From Setophaga petechia (taxonomy: Eukaryota > Chordata > Aves > Passeriformes > Parulidae), in contig JANCRA010000011.1 in the NCBI GenBank assembly GCA_024362935.1, positions 2,356,001-2,420,000 on the forward strand: 64,000 nt of DNA, read 5' to 3'. Every line of letters starts with the position of its first letter. Position 1 is the stretch's first letter. Below the pieces are notes generated by a model. It did not search any database and was not told the DNA's origin. It was given only the letters and a program-made list of their open reading frames with translations. The position numbers and the translations under genes were made by a program. Positions 11,784 to 25,079 of this stretch are shown piece by piece.

Positions 11784-12997
11784 GACTATGTACTTGTAGG
11801 AAGATGCCTTTTAACATTAATCATTACTTAAATTGTATTTGTATCACCACATTTTCACACCTTAACCAAAAGAAGCTGGGTAAAACCTGCATAGCTCTGC
11901 TGACTTCTGTCCTCTTCCACAGTTAAAGCTTCCTTCCAGTTTTCTCATCCCAGTTACTCTGTCTCCAATCCTTTTATTTTTTTCATCTGCAAGTCATTGC
12001 TTACCCATCCCAGCAGTTCTCATTTTGACTCATATGATTTCTCTCTTCTTTCTGTGTCTTTCCTGTATTCAAATAGCCCTAGTTGCCTTACTGACTGCAG
12101 GAATGCAGCCACAAAATTCAATCAACTTAAATACACTGTCATTCTCCATGGCATAAACACTTAGCCAAATCTGGGGAAAACTTCATTCTAACAAAAGAAA
12201 GATATTCATGATACAGAGACAACCCTCTGTCTGAAAGCAAGGGCAATGCAGTGCTTCAGAGAAAATTTCCTGATACTTTCTCCTGTAAATAGTACAAATC
12301 ATTGTTAGATACACAAAGTTATTAAAATACACACTGATGATTTTTCTAAAACTTGTATGCTTTTAAAGTCTCAGCAGAATATTAAGCCAATATTTGCAGA
12401 ATATTAATTACTTCTAATCATATGTCTTGTGTAATGCACTCATGTTTGCAATGTAGAGTTTCTAGTGAAGAAAACCCATCTTCAGAGACAGTAAGAGAGA
12501 ACTATTTACAGATATCTTATTTGTTTTCTCATTTCCACACAGCAGTAACGTGACAGAGGATTCTACATCTGAAATAAGAGTGAAACAGTCATCTGTGCCA
12601 AACAACAGTGAAGGCCATATTTGGAAAAAAAATTTCCACTGCTGTCATTTACCCTGTCATTTATCATGCATCTATTTCTCTGAAACCAGAGAAGACAGCA
12701 AACACAGCAACACAGAATTTTTTAAAAATCACAGTCTCCTAATGCAAATTAAAATGCTAAATTTCTTCAATAGAACATAATTAATTTATTAGTTTATGCA
12801 TAGCTTTAAACTGCTGTAATATTATAAATTTAAGCCTAGCTTAAGAGAGCTATGTCACCTTCAAATGAAATTCCAAGAATTTTCTAGATGAGGTAAATTT
12901 CTCTTCCTATTTCCCCAGATTCAAATGCAACCTTGGAAAGATAACCAAAACTTTGTCTTGAGGAGAATTGAATTAAACTACAAATCTCTAAATAAAT

Positions 12998-13110
12998 TCA
13001 GAGAATTGCAGAATAAGCTGGGTTGGAAGGGACCCACAAGGATCATTGAGTCCAACTCCAGGCCTTGCACAGAATCACCCCAAGAGTCACCCCATGTGCC
13101 TGAGAAGCAG
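12998..13110 (-). mobile_element. CR1 LINE 3'-end fragment
   Basis: The plus strand reads TTGGAAGGGACCCACAAGG, ATCATTGAGTCCAACTCC and GCACAGAATCACCCCAAG. This is the reverse complement of the CR1 3' untranslated end. The tail (GAATTGCAGAATAAGC) is a diverged form of the CR1 ATTCTGTGATTCT tail. Only the last hundred or so bases remain, so the copy is severely 5'-truncated. It lies in the same orientation as VPS13B. Confidence 0.85.
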
Positions 13111-13734
13111 CAGATGGGAAGCAATCACACAAAGATGAAGAACATTCACTCCTCTTCAGTGCAATGCTCCTGAAGAGATCCTGGTGCACTAAGTTACCAC
13201 AAAAGATCATACAGAAGAAGGCATACATGTTATATGAAAATAAAAAGTTGAGACCAGACAAGGTAAAAGGACAGAACTATGGGAAACAGTGCAAAGTAAT
13301 ACTTCCTTGCTTAGGACAAGTTCTGATACATCTATTCTCAATGACCATTTTCAAAGAAATTAAGAAGCACACTTTTTCTTTTCTCTTATTTAGCTCAAAC
13401 GTGGCTGCTGCCAGTTTCAAACTTGCTTATGGAAAGGTGCCTTAATGCAGGATATATTGACAGACAAATCCCAAGTACCCTACAGTGTCACAACTCCCCA
13501 AATGGTCCTCTCAGATCATATTAAACCTCAGTTTAATTACGACCATCAGAATTATAGAACATAATAGCATTAAGCATGTTAAAGCACTGCATCCTTACCC
13601 AGTACAAAGCCTCTAGCAAACTGCAAGACTATCAAGACACTTGGCAAGAACTAGACTTGGATATTTACATTTGCAAAAAGCAAAGAAATGAATGCTTTTA
13701 ACATTTCTTCTTACAAATTAAAAACTGTACTCAC

Positions 13735-13909
13735 CTGTGATATTTCCCAACATATCTTTAGTGTGGCAAATCAAATCTTCACTTTCCCCATCTTTGAAGT
13801 TGCCTATTTCTCCATAATACAGAGCAATCCCAAGCTGCATTATACGTATAAACATAGGCAGCTGCTGATCAGAGATTGAAAGTTTCAAACTTTCAACTAA
13901 TGTGTGAAT
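13735..13909 (-). CDS. VPS13B: VPS13B coding exon 7
   Basis: This 175-base exon encodes 58 residues (about 255-312) plus the first base of a glycine codon. It begins IHTLVESLKLSISDQQLPMF and ends DLICHTKDMLGNIT. The segment SLKLSISDQQLPMFIRIMQL is the recurrent VPS13 motif of a strand (I-x-L-S-I-S), then D-x-Q, then an amphipathic helix. Such motifs are followed by a linker that crosses the rod (family knowledge). The acceptor is ttacag|ATT, and the donor is CACAG|GTGAGT, a strong site. Exit phase is 1, completed as G-T-E-D-E by exon 8. Confidence 0.97.
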
Positions 13910-15099
13910 CTGTAACATGAAAAGAGAACAAAAACAAATAATAACAAAGCTCTGATATCAGTAAAGCCCAGTTTTAAACCATACAACTCTGCATTCATTT
14001 GGTATGAGCATTTTATTTCCAAAAATGAGATTTGCAATTCAACAGAAGGCAAAGGGCTGCAAACAAAGCCTATAGCTTTACCAAAAACATTCACTTGGGT
14101 TGTCACACAAGAGATCTTCAGCTGAAAAAGTAAGTGTAACATGTTTTACACATACAGAAACATTTATGTGTTTGTTTTTTAAAGTTATTGCTGAAGAATT
14201 TTCTCAAATCTAGGTGATGTAAGAGAATTTAATAAATGCTTGTACAATGCTCTAATTTTATTTTCATTATAGAGTTTCTTTCAAATATCTGCATGTATAA
14301 CCTAGGTATCTAGACAGTATATCTAGATAAACTCTAGATATACTGGTTTTAAAATACAAGGTCCTTCATTTTCATTCTTTCCCACACCAAACATTGTTCC
14401 AAGTGGCCAAGTAATGGGTGGAAGAATTAATTCCAACTGCAGTGCATTAATTCCATTAATGAAGATGTTATATTTACTGATAGACATTCTTTTTCCTTCA
14501 GCCCTATGAAAAACAGCTATTTCCAATCATTGGCTAAATATTTTAGGCAGTTGCTAAAAAACTACATCCTGATGACCCACAGATAATAATACTAAAACTA
14601 ATACTACTACTAATAATTATAATAATGTTGTGCTTCTGCTCACTAGGAGCTGAGTGTGGTTTGGTAATCCATGTCACACAGTACACTACAGAGTGTCAAT
14701 CCACTGATGCTTCATGTTATCCATAAGAGCTGGAGCTACATTTGAAACAACAACTTAAGGCAAAAAAAATCCTTTCCATCTTATTGCAGACACCTTGAAG
14801 TATACCACTGGGGGTTTTTTAACAGATTATCTGCAGACTTTCTTTCCACCCTTGCAATTATGGGGTTTTTTTTTAAACTTCAGGAAAAAATGAAAATATT
14901 AGAGAGCATAATTTCCTTACTTAGATGCTGTTTCTGTACAGAAACTAACTGCATCATATGAACAAAACACAATTTAAAAATTCCTTTAGTAAAACACAAC
15001 AGTATAAGCTTTTTGTTTTATTTAAAATTCTAAAGGATATTTTGAAAAGCCTCAAAACTTCCTAAGTGAGTAACAAAAATAATTATTTTGGATACCTAC
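13910..15099 (-). other. VPS13B intron 6
   Basis: This 1190-bp intron holds a perfect 13-bp inverted repeat at 14315-14345. It also has a short ACT/AAT triplet-rich stretch around 14586-14625 and some T-rich runs near 14812 and 14867. Nothing else was recognised. Confidence 0.8.
14315..14345. repeat. Perfect 13-bp inverted repeat (hairpin, 5-nt loop)
   Basis: Arms CAGTATATCTAGA at 14315-14327 and TCTAGATATACTG at 14333-14345 are exact reverse complements around the loop TAAAC. The arms are AT-rich and no mobile-element termini are recognised. This could be chance or a small structured intronic element. Confidence 0.8.
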
Positions 15100-15281
15100 T
15101 TTAATAATTGATGGCATTTTGGAGTTGAGGTTATCGTACGTAAAATGCAGACGAGTCCTGAAGGAACACTTGTACAGCAGAGGTTCCTGGTAAAATTCAA
15201 TTTTACCACTAGCATTTCTCTTATCAAGACATACTGTGCAGTCAGAAAAGTTGATCATCTTCCTCAGTACCAGATCAGTGG
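15100..15281 (-). CDS. VPS13B: VPS13B coding exon 6
   Basis: This 182-base exon completes an alanine codon and then encodes 60 residues, about 195-254. They run from TDLVLRKMINFSDCTVCLDK to the end LNSKMPSIIK. The middle contains RNASGKIEFYQEPLLYKCSF, matching recalled VPS13B closely. It continues the beta-strand-rich channel wall. The acceptor is aaaag|CC. The donor must follow the AAA lysine codon, giving AAA|GTAGGT. Using the GT four bases further on would shift the frame into exon 7, so the weaker-looking site is the correct one. Exit phase is 0. Confidence 0.96.
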
Positions 15282-16440
15282 CTTTTAAAAGAAGTGAATA
15301 GGTTAAAAAAATATATTACATACGAGAAGTAATACAGGTTCTTAACTAGAAGAAAGAAATACAAGACAGCTTTTTAGTCATTATTTAAATCAAAGTACTT
15401 GCTTGTGAGACTGAAGAGAAGCAAAGTACTTGGTTATGTCACTGAAGAGGATCGTTTGCTGTGTCAGGCTTTTTATGCTGAACGCACAGGATGTGAGGAC
15501 AAATCAGTTACACCCAATAAAAATTTTCACCCTGTCTGCTATAACTTGGCTCTTTTTATAAAAGAAGAGTACTGTTTCATGTGGAAGCATATAATTATCA
15601 TCATTCTCACTATTCTCACAGAAATAGTTTTGCATATTATCCCCCAAAGTTTTCTTTTGAACCTTCCAAAAGAAACAAGAGCATTTGTAATGATCTTTAA
15701 ATGAAATATATTTTGTGATTTTGTCCTATTAGTTTGTAATTATTTTAGCCAGAACAAAAAAAATTAGGTTCAGGAAAACATTAACTGAATTCAACACTCT
15801 ACCTGAAATCTTCTGTGTGATCTTAGCACAGTTAGTGTGCCCCAGTTCCACCTCTAGCCAATATCAGTAAGAGCACCTAGACTTACAAGTGAGTGCTGGT
15901 AATTCAAGGACTGAAACATTCTAACACTGAAGACCAAGTTAAAGAGTCAGAAGTTGGAGGCTTTCTTCCCCTGAAAATGTGAAGTGAAATGAATCATGCC
16001 TTGCAACTGGTATGCTGTGCTCACTACTGTGAGCACATTTGACTGCCTCTCTTGCCAGCCTGCTCAGGATTAGAAGATCATCACAAATAAGTGCAATGGA
16101 ATGCCTTAATGTGCTACTGCTCACTCACAAAACTTGCCTAAGCACTCAGTGCCAGCAGCAAGCACTAATTAAAACACCATGGCAAGCGTGAGCAGAGGAC
16201 AAGACATCTTGTATGACTGTCTGCAATCATACAAGGATGTAGTATCAATCCGTCTAAATTATTACAGTTATCTCATCAGAATTAAAGTAAGAACAAGAGA
16301 AAAAACTGACTGGAAATCAAAACAGACAAATTGTCCTACTTCTGATAAAAAAAAGCCATTTTTATGAGACTTAATAATTTCTATAGGAATTTAAAAGTGC
16401 CTCCACAGTGGTATGTAAAACCAAAAAAATACCAACTCAC
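15282..16440 (-). other. VPS13B intron 5
   Basis: This is a 1159-bp AT-rich intron. I see no repeat, RNA gene or additional exon in it on either strand. Confidence 0.8.
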
Positions 16441-16608
16441 CGGAGATGTCCATAAATGCTCGATCCCAAAACTCATCCACTGTATAGCATTCTGCAGAAG
16501 TGATATTGACTGAGAGAACAATATCATCCTCCACATACTTCAAGATGAGATTGTTGATCACAATGTTGACATTATTTACAACACGCCTAATCAAACTCTG
16601 AACATAAC
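16441..16608 (-). CDS. VPS13B: VPS13B coding exon 5 (conserved VPS13 core strand)
   Basis: This 168-base exon completes the split glycine codon, encodes 55 residues (about 139-193), and ends with the first base of an alanine codon. It contains SLIRRVVNNVNIVINNLILK followed by YVEDDIVLSVNITSAECYTV. This is the highly conserved VPS13 pattern in which a V-x-N-V-x-I strand is followed by a tyrosine-acidic turn. It forms part of the hydrophobic lipid groove (family knowledge). The acceptor is tatag|GT and the donor is CTCCG|GTGAGT, a near-perfect consensus. The sequence is nearly identical to recalled human VPS13B, with small changes such as VDEFWDRAF. Confidence 0.97.
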
Positions 16609-19600
16609 CTATAAATTAAAACAAATTCTTGGCCAATGATAAGGAAGACATAATAAACTCATTTAGTAAAAAAAATTCATTATTTTAATATATTTATTAT
16701 TCTTAACTTGCACTCTTTTAAAGAATCAAAATTTAAACAAACTATGTATCATTTTTACCCAAAAATTAACACAACTTAAAACTCTTTAATATTCTGTGTA
16801 GTTGTTAAGTCAATCAGCATCCTAGAAATGTAAAATACCATTAAAAAAGTTGTTAAAAACTATAACTACAATAGAGCATACAAAACTAATTAACTTTAAA
16901 ACTAATTAAGAAAACATAACACTGTTGATTACTGTAGACAAAGAATTTTAACAATTACTATTTTACTTGAGAGATATTTAGAAATAGGTTTGGAAAAGTG
17001 AACACCAGCTGCTAGGTTACTTTTCAAGTGTGCGCATTAACACACCTGGCACGTTCTCATTCTAAAACCTAATATATCCACATCTTGCTCAGTAAGACCC
17101 CTCTGAGGTGTATCAAAACCAATTTCTGTCAACAACCAAATGGTAAGCACCTGCACTGAAGCCTGCTGGGAACAAATCCATTTACATATTTTTAGATGTA
17201 ATGTTATTGGAAAAATCATCTCACCTGGGAATTCACAGTATGTGGCAAACATTCATATTTTTAACAATATCGTAAAGAAACTAAACACTACCCATATTCC
17301 TGTCTTTCATGTATAGTGAACCTAGCTGTGGACCCAACTCACTTGTGCTACAAAAAAACAGCCTTAGAATGTCTCTGTTTTCAAATTTATCACATTACAC
17401 ACATCTAAAAATACATTTAATAGACACTGTCGAGTTCTAGTTTGGTGACTATGCTGAAAAAAGCTAGCTAATGAGAGGGGCCTAAACCCACAGGCTTCAA
17501 GAGCAGTTTTCTGAAACTTGCATTAAAAAAAACTCCCTTATGTCAAAAATTTTAATTCAAATTAAAAATTAAAATGAACATCAAAGTATTGTCAGATAAC
17601 TAGGAAAATACACTAAGTTGTTCCTTCCATTCTACTCTGCTTTTTCTAGGTATTCATCTTTTTCACACCCATATATAACTTTTCACTTTAGGGTATGTGG
17701 AAAGTTTTACCATCACATTAAGTGATTTTCTTGAGTTCCACAACTAAAAATTTGCCCAGCTGACATAGGACATTTTTTGGTTTTTCAGGATTCAGAGTCC
17801 TCAATGACCAGAAAGTGGAAATCCAGAAATACAGTCAAATTCAATGTTTCCAGAGCTTAGTACTGTCAGATTTCTAACAGAATCTGAATTGTTTTCTGCA
17901 TATCAATCTAAAACTACTGAAAAATATGTGGAATAAGCTGTTTTTAAGGATTTTCTCACTGACTCCTTCACACGATGACATTTTTAGCTTATATGAGCTC
18001 AGAAAACCAGATTTATTATTTCAGTAATTAAGGGGCATAAGAGACCCATATTCATCACTAGAGTGATGTAAACCAACCTGTACATAAATAGAAAGCAGCA
18101 CAAGGCCATTTAGCTCCTTTTCCTAATTTCAGCATAGAAATATTTTTGCAGACTATTTAACTAGCAACTATAAAATTATAGCCAGTTATTTAAATATCAT
18201 TTTAAAGCAAGCTACTAATTTCATTGAAAAAAGTGCAGCTGTCTCTCCACAGGTCCAAAGTTTCTTCAGTATTTTGCTGTCAAGGGTCTTTCAGGAAAAG
18301 AGCAACACCATTTTCATTGGTATGTCTTTTTGGCAGAATGCATTAAGAAAGGAAGCACAGTCCTATCTTCCAAAAAAAAAAAACCAGGGGTCATGGATTT
18401 GCTAAAAACTGCAAAACTGCCTATGGAGATATTTCCAGCTAGTGGTACACTACATTGTCAGAAGTATCACACAAAACCCAGCTTACTGATTAAGTTTAGC
18501 TTCAAATATACTAGAAGCAAATTTTCACATGTGAGGAACAGTCTTTTAAGAAATTTTAATTCCTACAATTCAAAACAAAATAATAAAAATATCAGCAAGT
18601 TCATGTATAATAAAGGGTTTGTTGTTTTTTCGTGTATGGGAATTTTTTTTCAAAAGGGTTTTGTTTTAAATAGAATAGGAAAAAGCAGGTAAAGGTTACT
18701 TCTACTTCTGTGATTTCTAAGAATAACCCTATGGGCATCTTTGCCACTGAAATACAGGTGTTCTACAGCAAGTGAATAAAATCACCAAAAGATCTGTAGG
18801 GCTAAATTCTTTCCTGAGGTGCAACACAAAGTCCACAAGTGTGCATTTTTCAAATTGTCCAGAACCCAGGAGGCTGCACTGAACATTAAGTGCTACAAAT
18901 GTAATTTCAAATCCAAAGCTCCAAAAATTTAATATCTCTGCAGTCATACAATCAATACCATCAGAGTAGACACATCTAAACAACTGAAGTTTAGCAGGAC
19001 TCTGTTGTTGCCAAAGCTACAGTTTTAGCTAAACTTTGCCTCTGGAGATTAATCTCCAAGGACACTAAAACAAAAGGACAAATAAATCTTTTTTAAAATA
19101 TCCTCCGGGAACATTAAAAAAAAAAAAACAAAACAAAACAAAACACTAAGCAGATGACTCCACATCTTACTAAAATTCAGGATGTGCAAATTAAATCTTA
19201 TGACATTTTAACATATAGGTAAATCTACACTAAACTCCACTCAAAACCAAAACCAAAGCCACCTGAATTTACAACTTCATATTTTACAACAATTAATACA
19301 ACTGTATTGATACAATTTCACCACAAGGAGGTAACTTACAAAAATCCTGCAAATGTCATTGAAGGAAATATATTCATACAATTTTTGAGTAGCCTTTGAC
19401 TTTGTTGTTTGCAGATGCAACCCAAAAACCCAACTTCCAGAGAGCTGCCACAGCTGGAGCGCTGTCCATGGTAGGAAATGGTTTCCCCCAGTTCCAAGCC
19501 CCTGGAGTTTGTTGCATCACTGAGCTCTAAAAGACCCTCCAGCCCTGGTTCCTCAAGTAACCATTTCCAAGCAAGATAATACCATGTAGCAAATCATATT

Positions 19601-20606
19601 ACACACCCTAAATGTCAATGTTGTCTTTTGATTCAAGTCAAGTATAAAGCTTCTGTTAACAAAAGACAGCAAGAAAGCCTCACACAAAACTATCATATTC
19701 TTAACCTATCTAAAATTACATGACCAAGACAGCAAACTGCAATTCATTCCAGTACTCTCCAATTTAACTTTTCTGCAAGAATCACCTCACATCCAAACTC
19801 AGGCAACAGTAGTCAGATACATAGTTCCTTAGGCATTTTTGTATCATAAAATTTCTCCAAGTTCAGCATCCAAACTCCCCATTCACATTGAAATTCCATA
19901 CCCAGGAAAAAAAAATTGGTTTTTTTTTTTTGTCACCAAAAAATTGGTGACAATCTCCACCAGTAGATACAGGGCTCAATAAAAAACATTAATAAAACAT
20001 GACAGAGTTTGGGGTTTTCAGCCTGAGAAAGAGAAGTCTCCAGAAAAACCTTACAGCAGCCTTCCACTACCTAAAGGGAGTCTACAAGAAAGCTGAAGAG
20101 GGACTTTTCACAAGGGCATGTACAGATAGGACATGGGATAGTTGTTTTAAACTGAAAGAGGGCAGGTTTAGACTAGATAATAGAAATAAAATCTTTATTT
20201 TGAGGCACTGGAACAGGTGTCCTAGAGAAGCTGTGTTCAAGGTCACACTGGATGGGGCTTTGAGTAACCTGGTTGAGTGAAAGGTGTCCCTCCCCATAGC
20301 TGGGGGTTGGAACTAGATGATTTTTAAGATCCCTTCCAATCCAAGTCATTCTATGATTCTATGATGCTACCTTAGCCTGTAAATGAGTTATGTCAATTTA
20401 AGAATTTGATAAAATGGAGAAAAAGGTTATCAGCATTAAACTACATTTTGTTGTGATTTGGTTCTATTTTCTAACATAGAACTATTTCACTAACCTTTGT
20501 GATTTGTAGGTAGACAAAACCACAATAATCTAAAACACAGTGATCATCTGAATAAACTTCTGTATTTGAGTTACACAAAAAACCAGTTCCTGAAATGATG
20601 GATTAC
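16609..20606 (-). other. VPS13B intron 4
   Basis: This 3998-bp intron contains a CR1 fragment at about 20000-20366. Its short simple repeats include an AAAAC-type run at about 19117-19145 and a 10-bp hairpin, TTGTCACCAA with TTGGTGACAA, at 19930-19953. The rest is plain AT-rich intron. Confidence 0.8.
20000..20366 (+). mobile_element. CR1 LINE 3' fragment with intact tail
   Basis: The segment matches the usual CR1 3' region: TTCAGCCTGAGAAAGAGAAG, then GCAGCCTTCCACTACCTAAA, GGCACTGGAACAGGTG and GGGGCTTTGAGTAACCTGG. It ends in GGGGGTTGGAACTAGATGAT and the tail CATTCTATGATTCTATGATG. It is 5'-truncated and has decayed open frames. Its orientation is opposite to VPS13B. The intact tail repeats suggest a genuine target-primed insertion end. 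Confidence 0.92.
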
Positions 20607-20727
20607 CTGGAGGTAAATCAGGGTCAGGAGAAGCAGACTGCTGAACTCGCCGTGATTTTACTGCTGATTTCAAGCTTTCTGTGGTGCTGCGGTTTGTGGA
20701 ACTGGAACCACAACTTTCATGGTCTTC
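20607..20727 (-). CDS. VPS13B: VPS13B coding exon 4 (serine-rich linker)
   Basis: This 121-base exon encodes 40 residues plus the first base of a glycine codon, about residues 98-138. It starts EDHESCGSSSTNRSTTES and ends PDPDLPPG. It is a polar serine/threonine-rich linker between the chorein domain and the next beta-rich channel segment, and looks disordered. The acceptor is gcag before GAA, and the donor is CCTCCAG|GTAATC. The exon enters in phase 0 and leaves in phase 1, which exon 5 completes as G-Y-V-Q. It differs more from the recalled human sequence than neighbouring exons do, as expected of a linker. No open frame from an ATG marks it, so it was located by translation around splice sites. 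Confidence 0.95.
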
Positions 20728-23700
20728 CTGCTAGAGGAAAAGAAAGCAATGAAGTCAACCAAACAAAAAGAAAATAAATGTGGGGAGAACTTGGTAAAGG
20801 TTCTGTCATTTCTGTCACTCTTTTTCCATCAACTCAATCCTGTGCTACAGAAGTTGACACAAAACAAGCTCGACAACATTAAATGAATACCTTCACTAAC
20901 TTTCATTTAAAAAAGAAACCTTTCATTTAAATATTTATTTCAACTGAACATATTTTTTCTAGCTCCCTTTCTGCTGAAACATTCCTTCAGACAGACCCCT
21001 GCAGATTACCAAAACAAGTATGAGAAACTACCTAATTGCATGAGCTTATATGCCTACTCATGAAACCACCTCAGATGGTTCCAAGATGTCAGACTCACAT
21101 CCTTCCTAATACCACTAATTGAAACTGATTCATAAAGCAAAATATTTTTGCAGACTTCTATAACAGTAAAACATGACCCCAGAAAAGATAAATGAACTGA
21201 GGGCACCTGCTCCTCTTGAGCTTCTATACAGTTCATTCAACATAAGGAATTCAGAAGCAGGAACATGGCTCGTAATTCCAGAATGTGATATAAGCCTTTC
21301 AAGATGAGATTTGCAGACACATGAAAATCTTAATTAGCTGAATCTAGGATTTTAAATATACCAGTAGCATTCCCATTACATTCCAGAATGACAGTTTAAG
21401 CACAAGGTTCAAGTGTAAGAAAGCCAAGAGAAGTAATGCAAATATTCTTGTAAATGTATTAAAAGTACAGGTTAAAGAGGATGCAAACACAGCTTTTGAC
21501 CTAAGCCAAATTAATTTGATAGACATAGTCTCTTGCAGAAAAAGTGAAAAATGCTTTCTGGGTCATGCCACTGATCATATCACAAAATTTTGTTCACAAA
21601 AAGAAGCTTTGGGGAACAACTGTCAAATAACATAGTATGAATTATAATATTCTTAAGTTCTCTTAACATGAAAAGCAAGCAGCTTAAATTTGGCTGGATT
21701 TTTATACAGGACAGATCATGTGTTTCTCCACATGCTGCCTGGTATTTCTAATAATCTCAGAGAAATTACAAAAGGGAATCTTCACATTACTTGCTTTTTG
21801 ATGTGGATTTTGCTTTCCATTAAAAGAAATTAATACATGCAACGATACACTTCAAATGCAAGTCTACAACTTCAAAAGTAACTAAAGAATTTTTTTCCTT
21901 CCACTCTGTACTTAGAACAAGACAGGGAAATTCTCTGATAAAATGAAGACCATTTCCCTAAGGGAAAAAAAAGAAGAGTACTATAATCTTAGCTGGGGGA
22001 AAAATAAGGTTAAGGTAGAATTTGGGGCAATTGCATAAGACAGACACATTCATACATTAGAAGACCAGATGATAGCTTCTGAAAGAAGGATGAGTTACCA
22101 TAAAGGATTTGAGATCTCCAGTTACTAATATAGTATTGAGAAGCAAGCTGTTGGATAGTTTTTATTTTATGGTTATTTGGCAATTTTAGTCATACAGGAA
22201 AGTCTATTCCAGTGCATAAAAATCCCATCATGAGTGTTGAGAAACAGCTCTGTTTAGAGGGCATTTTGTTTGGTTTCTAATCTCTGATAAACCTCTGATA
22301 CTTTTCATCGAGGAATGCAAGTCTCCTGAAGACTCTCCCTGAACCTAAAACTGCAGAGCAATTTCAGTAGAAAACCACCTTTCTCTTTATGGCATACCTG
22401 ACAGAGATAAAGCAAGAGCTTCAAGCTTTTATTAAGTCCAGCATGATGGAAGCCTCTTCATTAAAATATATTTTATAATCAGCAGAGCTCAACTCTCCTT
22501 CCTCTCCAGTTCATTGAAAAAATTTAGATCACACATTCTTACTCTAAAATTTTTGAAATCACTTTTAGGTATACTCTTTCTTGGAAACCAGTTGACATGT
22601 AGCACAGAAGTATTTTTTTCAGGTAAGACACTACACAACTATTAATATTTTGAACTTGAAGAAAAGCCCAAGCTCAATTACCACATTTCCTTCTTCCCCA
22701 AGCTCACTCATGGATTGCACAGAACGCTGTGCTGCAATTATTTAATGACTTGGTCTGATAGGATCACATTACACTTGACTTAATATTTATGGGGGAGAAG
22801 GAAATGGGGAAGTTCTTTTACTGAAGTGTTAATTTTATCAAGCCTGATTACATTCAAGGCTAACTTTTCTATCTACATACTGCTGTAATTATGCTCAATA
22901 CATGTTCTCAAAACTTCACACCATCCATGCAATATTTTTGAGTACTATGAGTCAAGATTAAGTAAGAGTGGTTTAGGCTTTTACCACTTTGACAGAGCTA
23001 GGAATAAACACGAGTATTTTTGAGGAGGGATTTTTTTTTTTAAAGGAAAGGAGAGGAGAATCCTTAAATTTTGGAACAGTCTCAAATCTCAACATTAAAT
23101 AAATTAAATAAACACAAATTATAAATTAATTAATAAATACATTACATCTAGTAAGTTTTTCTTATTTCCCTGAGCTACAAGTCTGTTGTGATGGAAAAAC
23201 TGCTGTAAATCCTTTACAGCGAGCTGGACCTCAATACAAGCAAAAATGTACATACTCCAAAATGGTACCAAGACACAAAACAAATTTATCTCAGTAATAC
23301 ATACCTGTGTGACTAAATCCATACAAAGTAACAGAGTACACCTACATTTAAGAAGAAATCAACCTGACTGACGTTTGAAAAAAGGGTGTGGGGTTTTTTT
23401 GTAATCTGGCATAATATCCATTCATTTCATTAAAGTACACAATTATCAAAAATATTTTTGGGAGCTGCAAGGGTTGGTTTTGAGGTGTTTAAGCAAGAAC
23501 ATAGGCACCATTTTTCACAACAGTTACTGATATTTTATAAACCAAATGTATTCTTCAATTACTCAAAGACAATAAGAGTGGCCATGAACTTAAAAAAACC
23601 TACACTCCTAAGTACACATATATCCAGAAGGTTTTTGTATCTGCACACTTCTGCTCAATGTTAACTTTAAGAGCACACTATTAATTTCTCAAACATGTGG

Positions 23701-25079
23701 TTGTCTCATAAGCCCAGAAGTAAAACATGTTCATTAAAGAGATGGGGAAAGTTCCAAGGAAACTGCCAAAACTAGCATAATTATGAAACTATTTAAAACT
23801 GGAACCAACTAGAGTCACACACTGTGTCTAGATCACAGTGATGTCATCAGAAACACCCAGCCAAAATGCACTAAAATTACCACACTCCCATAAATCCACC
23901 TCACACCAGATGACAAACATTTAAAAGCTGAAGTCAAAATCATAATGGTGGTGGGAAGGGAGTTACATTCTAAAAGTGCTAATAACTCGTTATGGAATGA
24001 GGTTTGATAAACGTCCATTCATTTTATCATTGATGAGAGCAATTCCAAACAATAGCCACAGCAGTGGAAATCTAAAAATACTCATGATATATTTAGAGAG
24101 ATGATTTTTAAGTAAGACAAGTAATTTACAAAAGTATCTTTTCCCACTAGCTTGTATCAGAAGTAAAGCCTAGAAAACTAAAATTTGAACAAGAGGTCCT
24201 GTTTTGGGATGTTGTTCTGCAAGTACAACAAATGCAGTTTTGCACAACCAGGTTCTTTTTTCACTTTTGACAGACAGGTCAGATCCAGTAGCCAGATCCA
24301 GCTGAAACGATTTTATGAAGCACTGTGGTTAGTTCTAGAACTATGCAAGTCATAACTAACATGCTAAAGACACCTAGGCTAGTAAAGTTATATTCAAGTT
24401 CCTCAGTTAATTTTCTACTGCAATTTAAAACCATTATTGCAAGGTTTAGAGCAAATTACAATTGACAATACCTGAACACATAACAGATGACGTTTATTTT
24501 GATCTTTCCTAATAAGTGGAGTTTATAACCTTAGCTCATTATTCTTTCCTTTGTTCATTATGCTTTCCAAATTCAAAATAATTTTCTCCTTAAAAAATAC
24601 ACACTCTCTTTTTAAAACACACAAATCCTATTCAACATGCAAGATCTCCAAAATGCCTCATAAGCACACTTTACAGGAAAACAGTGTTCTCTTGGAGATC
24701 ACTTGGCTAATATTTATACAAATACTGTCCCACTGCTTTCATAAAACTAAGTTAGACAAAATTGGGTTCTATAGAAACAAAAAAAAAAAAAAAGTCACCC
24801 AAGAAACTGTTAAACTGTTTAAAACCAATTAATATTATGAATTAAAATTTTAAACCCCAAACTGATTCAAATTACCTACTACACAAACTTGCAAAGAGCT
24901 CTCTATCCCCATTTTTTCCCTTTTCCTTTATAAAATTTGTTTTTTCTCACCCTTTATAATTTCTAAGACAATAAGCTTCATATCCTTTACAATTTGCTAA
25001 AAGATATCTATTCATATTTCTGTAAAATGTATTTCAAATGGCAAGATGCAAGAACTGAGGGAGTGGAACTTATTTCCCA

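Larger units (their letters stand above)
8950..13734 (-). other. VPS13B intron 7
   Basis: This 4785-bp intron contains a CR1 fragment at about 12998-13110 and two exact copies of a 26-bp sequence at 10141-10166 and 11758-11783. Apart from these it is AT-rich, with no recognised gene on either strand. Confidence 0.8.

Noticed and set aside
18330..18692. Plus-strand open frame of 120 codons
   Set aside because: Lysine- and asparagine-rich translation of AT-rich intron, with no similarity to known proteins.
19930..19953. 10-bp hairpin TTGTCACCAA/TTGGTGACAA followed by T-rich sequence
   Set aside because: Short stem next to homopolymer runs. It could be read as a terminator-like shape, but such signals do not apply in a vertebrate intron.
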